A program made the translations under genes and the position numbers. From contig DOID01000145.1 of NCBI GenBank assembly GCA_003511465.1, positions 2,550 to 32,075 of the forward strand: a DNA stretch of 29,526 bases, in the 5' to 3' direction. Every line of letters starts with the position of its first letter. Position 1 is the stretch's first letter. The stretch is from Bacillota bacterium. GTDB lineage: Bacteria; Bacillota; UBA4882; UBA10575. This document shows positions 9,037 to 16,330 of this stretch, in pieces. The notes beneath the pieces were generated by a model, which saw nothing but the letters and a program-made list of their open reading frames with translations, was not told the origin of the DNA and did no database searches.

Positions 9037-9134
9037 CTTTGGGGAGTGAGCAGCGGGCGAAAAGGGAAAAATACCTTAAATGACAGAAGGCAGCAGGAAA
9101 TAGTCGAACAAGGCCGAAGAGTAGAGGAGTTAAA

Positions 9135-10244
9135 ATGTTCTTAAGCCAATCGGGAACAGTGTTACAGGTGACGTGTGATCTCCCTGCCTATCAGGAAATG
9201 ACCGTGTTGATCGCTGGGGACAAGGCGAAGGCCATCGCATACCCGGAACTAACAGGCCCGGTTCGGTCCGGCGACGGGGTCTGGTTAAATACGACGGCGG
9301 TCGCGTTAAACCTGGGCACGGGAGGATACCATTTTGTCCATGGGATTGTCGGCCGGGAGGGTAGGAAAGTTCCTCCGCAGGGACATATAATGAAGCTACG
9401 CTATACCCCTTGGCAACTTCCGGTACGCACGGTGGAGGAACAGGGTTCCCCCGACCGGGAAAGGATTGAAAAATTCACTTCACTGGCGGGAACACCGGTG
9501 ATTGTCGGCACCCTCCATAGTATGATCGTCCCGGCGGTACTGGCTTTTCACGCCAGCCACCCCGGACAACGAGTTGCCTATATTATGACGGACGGCGCGG
9601 CTTTACCCCTTAGTTTCAGTAATCTGGTGCGCCAGTTAAAAGACCAGGGCTTAATCGGTCGAACGATTACGATCGGACATGCTTTTGGTGGCGATCTGGA
9701 GACGGTCAATGTTTACTCTGCTTTGGTAGCGGCGAAAACAGTAGCAGCAGCTGATTTGATTATGATCACCATGGGACCGGGGATTGTCGGGACTGGGACG
9801 AAGTATGGCTTTTCCGGGATTGAACAAGCCTATATCCTGGAAGCCGTGGAAAAACTGGGCGGCTATCCGATCGCCATCCCCCGCATCAGTTTTGCCGATC
9901 CCCGGCCCCGGCACTTCGGTCTTAGTCACCACAGTCGGACCATCTTGGGAGAATTGACCTACGCCACTGCTTATCTAGGGTTACCTTCGTGGGACGACGA
10001 AAGGGAGCAGGTTTTGCACCGTCAATTCAAGGAGAGCGGTTCAAATCGGCATCACCTTTACCGGGTGGAGATTCCGGCGGTGGAAGAATTAATGATTACT
10101 CATCATTTGCCGGTAACAACCATGGGCCGGTCCTTTCAGGAAGACCCGGCTTTCTTTGAGACGGCTGCCGCCGCCGGTGTTTTAGCAGCGGTCTATGCGC
10201 GGAAAGAAGAGAACACTTTAACGACTTGGCCGGGAAGCGATTAA
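9135..10244 (+). CDS. DUF3866 family protein, function unknown
   Basis: This 369-aa protein looks soluble, with no signal peptide or long hydrophobic helix. I recognise it as the DUF3866 family of Firmicutes and Actinobacteria, for which no activity is established. Conserved-looking stretches include MTDGAALPLSFS, TIGHAFGGDLETVNVYSA, MITMGPGIVGTGTKYGFSG and FADPRPRHFGLSHHSRT. The glycine-rich and His/Asp-rich segments suggest a ligand or nucleotide site, but this is inference. The ATG at 9135 follows GAGGAGT. A NUDIX hydrolase gene begins 23 nt downstream, then spoIIM and xerD, and this grouping is familiar in Clostridia. The possible link with nucleotide-sugar or ADP-ribose metabolism rests on context only. 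Confidence 0.8.
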   Translation: MFLSQSGTVLQVTCDLPAYQEMTVLIAGDKAKAIAYPELTGPVRSGDGVWLNTTAVALNLGTGGYHFVHGIVGREGRKVPPQGHIMKLRYTPWQLPVRTVEEQGSPDRERIEKFTSLAGTPVIVGTLHSMIVPAVLAFHASHPGQRVAYIMTDGAALPLSFSNLVRQLKDQGLIGRTITIGHAFGGDLETVNVYSALVAAKTVAAADLIMITMGPGIVGTGTKYGFSGIEQAYILEAVEKLGGYPIAIPRISFADPRPRHFGLSHHSRTILGELTYATAYLGLPSWDDEREQVLHRQFKESGSNRHHLYRVEIPAVEELMITHHLPVTTMGRSFQEDPAFFETAAAAGVLAAVYARKEENTLTTWPGSD

Positions 10245-10267
10245 ATTGAGCGGAAATGGGTGAGGGT

Positions 10268-10804
10268 ATGAACTTAATCGAAAAAAGACGCGCTGAGGAG
10301 CTGGTCTATGATGGCACGCTCCTTAAAATTTGGCGCACCCAGGTTGAGCTTGCTGATGGGCAGCAAGCGGTCCGTGAATGGATCAAACATCCGGGTGCCG
10401 CAGCTGTTATTCCGGTCTTTCCGAATGGAGATACCCTTTTGGTTCGACAGTTTCGGTATCCGGTTGGCCGCGAGACGTTGGAGATTGCCGCTGGAAAAAT
10501 TGACCCCGGTGAAACCCCGTTGGAATGTGCCGTCCGAGAACTCAGTGAGGAGACGGGTTTAGTGGAAGGTGAGTTCATCCAGGTTGGAACGGTGATTACG
10601 ACACCGGGATTTACGAATGAAGAAATTCATTTATATGTTTGCCAGCATCCGTCACGAGGTCCGGTTCATCCCGACGACGGCGAGTTGATCGGTTGCATCA
10701 GGGTTCCTTTAACGGAAGTCTTTCAGCAGATTGCGGACGGACGGATTAAGGATGGTAAAACCGTGATGGCCTTTTTGTTGGCCCAGGCGAAGGGAGTAAT
10801 TTAA
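10268..10804 (+). CDS. NUDIX hydrolase, ADP-ribose pyrophosphatase-like
   Basis: The 178-aa protein carries a complete Nudix box, GKIDPGETPLECAVRELSEETGL, matching GX5EX7REUXEEXGU, which binds the catalytic metal. The approach (HPGAAAVIPVF, LVRQFRYPVGRETLEIAAGKI) is typical of ADP-ribose pyrophosphatases, which split ADP-ribose into AMP and ribose 5-phosphate. The substrate is not proven. The ATG at 10268 is preferred because GGGTGA (10258-10263) precedes it and MNLIEKR aligns with family starts. An in-frame ATG at 10256 would add four residues but has a poor site. It is probably cotranscribed with the DUF3866 gene upstream. Confidence 0.9.
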   Translation: MNLIEKRRAEELVYDGTLLKIWRTQVELADGQQAVREWIKHPGAAAVIPVFPNGDTLLVRQFRYPVGRETLEIAAGKIDPGETPLECAVRELSEETGLVEGEFIQVGTVITTPGFTNEEIHLYVCQHPSRGPVHPDDGELIGCIRVPLTEVFQQIADGRIKDGKTVMAFLLAQAKGVI

Positions 10805-10821
10805 ACAAGCAGTAATACCAG

Positions 10822-10863
10822 CTCCCCTTGGCACATAATATTTAGTTACAGGGACAAGGGGAG
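10822..10863 (+). promoter_or_regulatory. Stem covering the spoIIM ribosome binding site
   Basis: CTCCCCTTG (10822-10830) is the exact reverse complement of CAAGGGGAG (10855-10863), with a 24-nt loop. The right arm contains most of the Shine-Dalgarno sequence of spoIIM, so folding would hide it. The loop contains CATAATAT (10834-10841), loosely like a sigma-E -10 element, but no clear -35 is seen. There is no U-tract, so a terminator is unlikely. Confidence 0.5.
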
Positions 10864-10872
10864 GTGGTTCCA

Positions 10873-11511
10873 TTGTTTCTAGGGCAGTGGCGGAAGGTGA
10901 TCGCCTTATATATTGAAGAACGGCTTTTTCTCTTTATCTTAGTGGGTTTGTTGTTCACTATGGGTATTGTCTTTGGCACCCTTTCCGCGCAAAATCTAGA
11001 GCAGGAACAGAAGAATGAGCTATCCCAATATATTCAGTTTTTTTTTCAAGGGATGAAGCAGGAGACTACACCGGTGACCGATACCGGGTTGGCGAGGACA
11101 GCCATCTTTAATCATCTGAAGACCATATTTTTCTTTGTAATTCTGGGGATTAGTGTCATTGGTGTTCCCTTAATTCTATTTTTGCTGTTTGCGAAGGGAT
11201 ATATCCTCGGCTTTACGATCGGTTTTATCCTGCAACAACTGATGGGGAAAGGGTTTCTCTTTACTGTTACTTCAGTGTTTCCCCATTATGTTTTGATTAT
11301 CCCGGCCTTGATGATTGCGGGGGTCGCCAACATCGATCTAGCTGGCTCGTTACTGAAGAGTAGGTTCGGCAAGGCACTGCGTCCGGTATCCGCCGATTTA
11401 CTGCAAGGACTAGGCCTTAACGGACTGGCGGTTTTAATCCTAATCGTTTCCGGTTTGATTGAAGGTTTTGTCTCTCCGCTTTTTATTTACTGGGTGGCAA
11501 AATTGTTTTAA
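10873..11511 (+). CDS. spoIIM: Stage II sporulation protein M
   Basis: SpoIIM is a membrane protein that acts with SpoIID and SpoIIP in peptidoglycan remodelling during forespore engulfment. The 212-aa protein has about five membrane segments: near residues 18-36, two after the soluble loop (about 80-120), one around 138-155 and a C-terminal one around 182-205. This fits the family in length and layout. The start is taken as TTG at 10873 because AGGGGAGGTGG (10857-10867) is then ideally placed. A GTG at 10864 lies inside that ribosome site. A 9-bp stem may occlude the site. The gene indicates that the host is, or descends from, a spore former. No SpoIID or SpoIIP is in the window. Confidence 0.9.
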   Translation: MFLGQWRKVIALYIEERLFLFILVGLLFTMGIVFGTLSAQNLEQEQKNELSQYIQFFFQGMKQETTPVTDTGLARTAIFNHLKTIFFFVILGISVIGVPLILFLLFAKGYILGFTIGFILQQLMGKGFLFTVTSVFPHYVLIIPALMIAGVANIDLAGSLLKSRFGKALRPVSADLLQGLGLNGLAVLILIVSGLIEGFVSPLFIYWVAKLF

Positions 11512-11637
11512 GCATTGGCTGTTTATTTTGGAAATCTTTCTCGTAAATAGAAAAAAGGATTTACAACTGAGATGTCGAAAAATAAAAGAAAGACAAGAAA
11601 AGCAACGATATAGCTAACGGGTAAGGGGTTGACCAAT

Positions 11638-12525
11638 TTGCAGGACTACTTAGAAGAATTCAACAACTACATTGCGGTGGAACGAGGATTAGCTCCTAAC
11701 ACCCTGGAATCTTACGGCCGAGATTTGCGACAGTATCTTGATTACTTGACGGGAAAAAAGGGAGTTAACATTACGGAAACAACCCAAGCCACCATCGGTG
11801 GATATTTGCTACACTTACAAGCAAAAGGGCGGGCTGCTTCAACTATTTCTCGTTCCCTAGCGGCGATCAAGGCTTTCTACCATTTCCTTGTCCGTGAGCA
11901 GATTATCCAGAGAGATCCAACCATGAATTTGGAAGCGCCGAAACAAGAGAAAAAATTACCACGGGTGCTCTCTGTGGAAAAAGTGGTTAAACTCTTGGAG
12001 CAACCGGATTTAAAGACTCCGGCAGGGATTAGGGATCGTACCATGCTGGAGGTTTTATATGCTACTGGTTTACGGGTGACTGAATTAGTAACGCTTAAAA
12101 TTAATAATGTTAATTTGACAGAAGGCTACCTAAAGTGTCTCGGCAAAGGGTCGAAAGAACGGATTGTGCCCTTAGGGACGGTGGCGGTGAAGTATCTTCA
12201 GTATTATTTAGATCATGCTCGGAAGTTTTTAGCTTCCGATCCTGCGGAAGATACGCTGTTCCTGAACCATCACGGCCATGGTTTAACGCGCCAAGGATTT
12301 TGGAAGATTATTAAAAAATATGCCGAAATGATTGATGCGGTTGATTTGATAACACCCCATACCCTTCGCCATTCCTTTGCGACCCACTTATTAGAAAACG
12401 GGGCTGATTTACGAGCGGTGCAAGAGATGTTGGGACATGCCGATATTTCCACCACCCAAATCTATACCCATTTAACGAAGAACCGACTAAAGAATGTGTA
12501 TGACAAAACGCATCCCCGTGCTTAA
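11638..12525 (+). CDS. xerD: Tyrosine recombinase XerD
   Basis: This site-specific recombinase resolves chromosome dimers at dif, normally together with XerC or a second Xer protein. From the TTG at 11638 the protein is 295 aa, the usual size. An N-terminal SAM-like domain (about 1-90) precedes the catalytic domain, with Arg146, Lys170, His241, Arg244, His267 and nucleophile Tyr276 all present. The C-terminal HADISTTQIYTHLTKNRLKNVYDKTHPRA favours XerD over XerC. The TTG at 11638 has AAGGGGT at correct spacing. The in-frame TTG at 11629 directly abuts it. No dif-like site was recognised nearby. It follows spoIIM after 126 nt and ends at a terminator. Confidence 0.95.
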   Translation: MQDYLEEFNNYIAVERGLAPNTLESYGRDLRQYLDYLTGKKGVNITETTQATIGGYLLHLQAKGRAASTISRSLAAIKAFYHFLVREQIIQRDPTMNLEAPKQEKKLPRVLSVEKVVKLLEQPDLKTPAGIRDRTMLEVLYATGLRVTELVTLKINNVNLTEGYLKCLGKGSKERIVPLGTVAVKYLQYYLDHARKFLASDPAEDTLFLNHHGHGLTRQGFWKIIKKYAEMIDAVDLITPHTLRHSFATHLLENGADLRAVQEMLGHADISTTQIYTHLTKNRLKNVYDKTHPRA

Positions 12526-12552
12526 AGCCTAAACCAGGAAAGGAAAAAAAGC

Positions 12553-12584
12553 GAAACACACTTTTAAGGTGTGTTTCTTTTTTT
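12553..12584 (+). terminator. Intrinsic terminator after xerD
   Basis: A perfect 9-bp stem (GAAACACAC, 12553-12561, with GTGTGTTTC, 12569-12577) with a 7-nt loop is followed by seven T residues. An A-run on the left may let it act on the opposite strand too. Confidence 0.92.
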
Positions 12585-12892
12585 GGTAGTCATTCACCCT
12601 GGCTACCGCTTGGACACCTGAAAGGATGAAAATCAAAGCCAGTAATCTCACTTTTCGCAAACCGAAGCCGACCAAGAAAAACGCGAAAGCCTGCGAAAGC
12701 GTTTTGCTTGGTATAGACCGGATGCGAAAAGTTGAGACTCGACAAGCCCCAAAGGCGCTATAATTTGAGCTGTTCACGCCGACTACTCTTCCTTGCTCAG
12801 TGAACAACATGGGCTATTTTCTAAGCAGGAATTCCAGGGGGAAAAAAGAAACCGATTAGGGTTAAACTGTAAAGAAGAAGGAGGGAACCGCA
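12585..12892. other. Gene-free stretch with several inverted repeats; possible structured RNA
   Basis: No convincing gene lies between the xerD terminator and rbgA. Three stems occur in a row: CTGGCT/AGCCAG (12599-12604/12637-12642), a long imperfect hairpin from 12646 to 12737, and TGTTCAC/GTGAACA (12771-12777/12800-12806). The long hairpin has outer arms 12646-12659/12723-12737 with one bulge, and inner arms 12671-12684/12699-12712 with one mismatch. A TATAAT at 12759-12764 follows, with TCGACA 14 nt or TTGAGA 21 nt upstream, neither at normal spacing. A 45-codon frame (12626-12763) runs through the hairpin but has no properly spaced ribosome site. The region could be an rbgA leader, a small RNA or a palindromic repeat. 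Confidence 0.5.
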
Positions 12893-13738
12893 GTGGATAT
12901 TCAGTGGTATCCAGGGCATATGGCCAAAGCGAAACGGGACTTAAAAGCGGTACTGCCACTATTAGATCTCATTATTGAGGTAACGGATGCGCGGATCCCC
13001 TTTAGCAGCAGAAATCCGGATCTGTCAGGCTTAATCAAAAAAAAGGCCCGCATTATCTTGTTGAACAAGGCCGACCTGGCCGATCCGAAGGTAACCACCC
13101 AGTGGATTTCGTACTATCGAGCGGCGGGGGAAAGTGTACTGCCCTTTAATGGCCGGACTGGGGAAAAGCTGGCCGCTTTAGAAGCCCTTATTGACCAGGT
13201 GGGGAGCGATAAGTTGCCCCAGAAGCCGGTGTGGCGTCTGGGGGTGGTTGGCGTTCCGAATTGCGGTAAATCCTCCGTTTTGAACCGTTTAGCCCGTCGG
13301 AGCGCGGCACGAGTGGGTGAGAAGCCGGGGCTCACCAGAGGTCGGCAATGGGTGAAAAGAGGGAATTTGGAGATTCTTGATACGCCGGGACTGTTGTGGC
13401 CGAAAATTGCCGATGCGGAGACCGGGTTGAAACTGGCCATTGTTGGAATGATTAACCCGGAGAACCTGGAGACCGAAGAGTTAATCCTGACTTTCTTAAG
13501 TTGGCTCCAGAAGAACTACCCCGCCCAACTAGGGCATTACTATGGGCTCGGGGCAGAGGAAATAGCAGAAGCTTCCTATCCCCTGCTGCTAGCGATCGGT
13601 AAACGCCGTGGTTGCCTGCAGAAAGGCGGGGAAGTAAATCTACTCCGTGCTGCCGAACTAGTTTGGAATGATTTTCGTCTGGGAAAGTTGGGGCCGGTTA
13701 CTTTGGAGAAACCTACTGCTTATCCTGTTTCGTTCTGA
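12893..13738 (+). CDS. rbgA: Ribosome biogenesis GTPase RbgA (YlqF)
   Basis: RbgA is a GTPase needed for late assembly of the 50S subunit in Bacillus. The 281-aa protein shows the circularly permuted G-motif order that defines the family: G4 NKAD at residues 58-61 comes before G1 GVPNCGKS at 120-127, then G3 DTPG. The N-terminal IQWYPGHMAKAKR is characteristic. The start is GTG at 12893, with AGGAGGG (12879-12885) upstream. Its 3' end overlaps the convergent minus-strand UPF0104 gene by 26 nt, so transcripts from the two genes must be complementary at their tails. No terminator is visible at this junction. Confidence 0.96.
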   Translation: MDIQWYPGHMAKAKRDLKAVLPLLDLIIEVTDARIPFSSRNPDLSGLIKKKARIILLNKADLADPKVTTQWISYYRAAGESVLPFNGRTGEKLAALEALIDQVGSDKLPQKPVWRLGVVGVPNCGKSSVLNRLARRSAARVGEKPGLTRGRQWVKRGNLEILDTPGLLWPKIADAETGLKLAIVGMINPENLETEELILTFLSWLQKNYPAQLGHYYGLGAEEIAEASYPLLLAIGKRRGCLQKGGEVNLLRAAELVWNDFRLGKLGPVTLEKPTAYPVSF

Positions 13739-14768
13739 ATAAACGGAGAAAACAGAGTCCACCCACCAAAGTGTTGAGATAGTAACTTAAAAGACGCCAG
13801 AGAGTAACCGAGATTGCCTGCAGGTGTTTGGGCAGATAGATGGCGAAGATGGAAAAAAAACCGATTTCAGCTGCGCCGCTTCCGCCCGGGATCGGAACGA
13901 AAGAAAGCAAGAAATGGATCACACATTCCAGCAGGATAATCCGGAATATTTTACCATGAACATTAACCCCAAAGGCCATCATTATGGCGGGCGCGATTAA
14001 AAGCGTTGACAGCCACGAACAGAAGGTTAGAAAGAAGACGAACAGGACCTGGAGGGTTTTATCGACAAACAAAGTACCCAGCGCCGCCCGGAACTCTTCC
14101 CCTTCCGCCAGGATCTTTTCCTGTAGAGTTTCCGCTTTATTCCCGAAGATCTTTTGGACGAATTTAAACCCGAACACCTTCTTGATCAGGTATTCACCTT
14201 TACGTGGTCGCAAAAGAAGAAATAGTAATAGGGCAGAGAGGGCCAAGGCAAGGAGGAGAATATAGTCAACAAACTCGGTAAGGTTAGAAAGGCCGAGTTC
14301 ATCAAGGAGTTTTCCACGAAAAATATAGAGGAGAATCGGCCCGCCAATGGAGACTAAAAGGCTGGTAAAGGAGAGGCGAATTGTCACGATGGCCGAAGCT
14401 TTTCCGATGGAAATGCCATGTTGGTGTAAGAGATAGACTTGGGTCGGGATCGTTCCGGAATACAAGGGAGTAATATTACCGGAAAAAATTGAGGCCAAAT
14501 TGATCCGGAGTAGTGTAAAAAACCCAACTTCTTCGTCTAAGAGATGGGCAATGGTTTTAACCCGTAAACCTTCCACCAACCAGGAGAGGACGACGATACC
14601 AAGCATCAAGCAGATGTTTTTCGGATGGATTAGGCGTAGACTATGCCAAGTCGCCGTCGTTGTTGAGGAGAATAGTAAACCACCCATTGTGATTAGGCCA
14701 ATGGTTAGGGTGATGAGCATTCCTTTACGGATGAAGGTTGGCTTTAGCATTTTTTTAACGGACGACAT
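13713..14768 (-). CDS. UPF0104 / lysylphosphatidylglycerol synthase TM-region family membrane protein
   Basis: The 351-aa integral membrane protein has about eight hydrophobic segments. Its C-terminal FVPIPGGSGAAEIGF motif is the hallmark of the flippase-like membrane domain shared with MprF. It lacks MprF's soluble aminoacyl-transfer domain, so it is not itself a lysyl-PG synthase. Lipid or glycolipid translocation is a reasonable inference; the substrate is unknown. The ATG at 14768 is preceded on the minus strand by CTGGAGGTTT at good spacing. It is divergent from the acc operon and its tail overlaps that of rbgA by 26 nt. Confidence 0.85.
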   Translation of the reverse strand: MSSVKKMLKPTFIRKGMLITLTIGLITMGGLLFSSTTTATWHSLRLIHPKNICLMLGIVVLSWLVEGLRVKTIAHLLDEEVGFFTLLRINLASIFSGNITPLYSGTIPTQVYLLHQHGISIGKASAIVTIRLSFTSLLVSIGGPILLYIFRGKLLDELGLSNLTEFVDYILLLALALSALLLFLLLRPRKGEYLIKKVFGFKFVQKIFGNKAETLQEKILAEGEEFRAALGTLFVDKTLQVLFVFFLTFCSWLSTLLIAPAIMMAFGVNVHGKIFRIILLECVIHFLLSFVPIPGGSGAAEIGFFSIFAIYLPKHLQAISVTLWRLLSYYLNTLVGGLCFLRLFRTKQDKQ

Positions 14769-14888
14769 GGTAAACCTCCAGTTTTAAACTGAGTACGCAC
14801 TTTAATATTTTTTTGTGACTTTATTTTCTGTAGTGTGTCTAAATAGTGTGAGCGACTACTAACTAAATTATATCAGGTTATTGGTGTT

Positions 14889-15042
14889 TGCGGTTATAAT
14901 TTTTGTGAAACTAAACCGCAGGCGCTACGGTGAACGACCAGCATATAAAGATCTAATTCTTACTCAAAACGCGGTTTCCTGCTGGTAAAAGCTATAAGAG
15001 ATGGGAGGGAACGACTGAGGATTCTTCCCTTCTAGCAGGAAA
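14889..15042 (+). promoter_or_regulatory. Candidate promoter and structured leader of the acc operon
   Basis: The roughly 340-bp divergent spacer (14769-15113) has no gene. A TATAAT at 14895-14900 could be a -10, but no good -35 is seen. Downstream, several pairings compete. ACCAGCA (14937-14943) matches TGCTGGT (14980-14986). TTTCCTGCT (14975-14983) matches AGCAGGAAA (15034-15042), enclosing AGGGAA/TTCCCT (15006-15011/15025-15030). AACCGCA (14914-14920) can pair with TGCGGTT (14889-14895), and AAACCGC (14913-14919) with GCGGTTT (14971-14977). Such alternatives are typical of attenuators or riboswitch-like leaders, yet no terminator U-tract follows. I do not recognise a known riboswitch class. 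Confidence 0.4.
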
Positions 15043-15113
15043 ATCCAACCTCAAAGCGAATGTAAGAAAGGTAACATTTCCCGTCGATTTTTGCTTTTAT
15101 GGAGGTAAAAAAG

Positions 15114-15335
15114 TTGTGGACAGTATTATATGTTGCTCCGAACCAAACGATGGCTAATCGGATCAAAGATTTTATGGAGGCTGAAGGGATTTTAATTCGC
15201 CTGCGCCCCATCGGATTACGCACGGTGGAGGTGGGGACTTATACCAATTTCGAGGTTTTAGTGACCGAAGCAGAAATTGAAGAAGCCCAAGAGGTATTGA
15301 ATCAAGCTTTACAAGTTCGCCTGTATCGCGAATAA
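15114..15335 (+). CDS. Small DUF2007-like protein
   Basis: The 73-aa protein begins MWTVLYVAPNQTMANRIKDFMEAEG and ends in an acidic helix followed by LNQALQVRLYRE. It has the beta-alpha-beta-beta-alpha pattern of DUF2007, small proteins proposed to have a signalling role but without proven activity. Similar small genes upstream of accD occur in Clostridia and are sometimes misannotated. TTG at 15114 is chosen because GGAGGT (15101-15106) precedes it by 7 nt. An ATG at 15099 overlaps that ribosome site. It is probably the first gene of the accDA-pfkA transcript and may monitor or regulate that pathway, which is inference from position. Confidence 0.7.
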   Translation: MWTVLYVAPNQTMANRIKDFMEAEGILIRLRPIGLRTVEVGTYTNFEVLVTEAEIEEAQEVLNQALQVRLYRE

Positions 15336-15436
15336 GAGAGAAGTGATGGGGAATAAACAATAACTTGAAAGAGATAAACTATGATAAGGATGTCTTTGGC
15401 TTAAGTGATCAGCAAGATGAGGGAGGCGATAAGTGG

Positions 15437-16330
15437 GTGTTTAAAGATCTCTTTCGGTCAAAACAAAAGTATGTAACAATTAGACAACGGGAAGTGCCGG
15501 ATAGTTCCCTCCATGAACCATCCAAAAAAGAGGTTCCAGATGGGTTATGGGTAAAATGCGATCAATGTAATCAAATGATTTATCATAAAGATTTGGTGAA
15601 AAACATTAAGGTTTGTCCGAAATGCCAATTTCATTTCCGGATTGGCGCCTGGGAAAGGATTAATTATCTGGTGGATCCCGGTAGTTTCCAGGAGTTGTTT
15701 GCGACAGTTACCTCCGACGATCCATTAAAATTCCCCGCCTACCAGGAAAAGTTGGCGAAGTCCAAAAAAGCGACCGAGTTAGAGGAAGGGGTTGTGACCG
15801 GGGTCGGGAATATCGGCGGTGTTTCCCTGGCGTTAGGCGTGATGGATTTTGGTTTTATCGGTGGTTCGATGGGTTCGGCCATCGGCGAAAAGCTCGTACG
15901 GCTCTTCGAGTATGCGGCGGAACACGGACTCTCGGTGGTGACTTTTTCCGCGTCGGGTGGCGCCCGGATGTATGAGGGGATTTTATCTTTAATGCAAATG
16001 GCTACGACTTGCCAAGCGCTGAACTGCCTGGCTGAACAGGCTTTGTTGTATATTTCGGTTTTGACCGATCCGACCACCGGGGGAGTATTTGCCAGTTTTG
16101 CCTCGCAAGGGGATATCGTAGTTGCCGAACCAGGGGCGTTAATTGGCTTTGCCGGAGCGCGTGTAATTAAGCAGACCACCCGCCAGACATTGCCAGCTGG
16201 TTTCCAAAAGTCTGAATTTTTGTTGGAGCATGGGATGATCGATCTGATTATCAACCGAAAGGAACTCCGCAATACCCTCGCCCGCCTACTGCGCTACCAT
16301 CAGAGACGGAAAAGGGTGATTAATCAATGA
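15437..16330 (+). CDS. accD: Acetyl-CoA carboxylase carboxyltransferase subunit beta
   Basis: AccD pairs with AccA to transfer CO2 from carboxybiotin to acetyl-CoA, making malonyl-CoA for fatty acid synthesis. The N-terminal zinc ribbon has four cysteines (41, 44, 60 and 63 in CDQC...CPKC). The crotonase-like fold follows, with GFIGGSMGSAIGEKL, SASGGARMYEG and TDPTTGGVFASFA. GTG at 15437 is preferred: GGGAGGC (15421-15427) precedes it, and MFKDLFRSKQKYVTI matches family N termini, giving 297 aa. The frame is open back to a TTG at 15365, which would add 24 residues but lacks a good ribosome site. Its stop overlaps the accA start (ATGA). Confidence 0.95.
   Translation: MFKDLFRSKQKYVTIRQREVPDSSLHEPSKKEVPDGLWVKCDQCNQMIYHKDLVKNIKVCPKCQFHFRIGAWERINYLVDPGSFQELFATVTSDDPLKFPAYQEKLAKSKKATELEEGVVTGVGNIGGVSLALGVMDFGFIGGSMGSAIGEKLVRLFEYAAEHGLSVVTFSASGGARMYEGILSLMQMATTCQALNCLAEQALLYISVLTDPTTGGVFASFASQGDIVVAEPGALIGFAGARVIKQTTRQTLPAGFQKSEFLLEHGMIDLIINRKELRNTLARLLRYHQRRKRVINQ

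Noticed and set aside
12626..12763. 45-codon plus-strand frame (MKIKASNLTFRKPKP...)
   Set aside because: AAGG directly abuts the ATG and the frame lies inside the hairpin; the basic composition follows from the repeats.
12529..12810. 93-codon minus-strand frame downstream of xerD with a hydrophobic stretch
   Set aside because: It runs through the xerD terminator and the long hairpin, has no recognisable homology and no good ribosome site; probably produced by the inverted repeats.
14960..14985. Minus-strand AGGAAACCGCG, loosely like a T-box core
   Set aside because: It does not match AGGGTGGNACCGCG, no specifier stem or terminator is seen, and the downstream minus-strand gene is not an amino-acid-related gene.
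15365..15436. 24-codon N-terminal extension of accD from a TTG
   Set aside because: Poor ribosome site and no match to AccD N termini, whereas GTG at 15437 fits both; the frame is open, so it is not fully excluded.
15739..16272. 177-codon minus-strand frame inside accD
   Set aside because: Antisense shadow of a conserved gene with no independent support.
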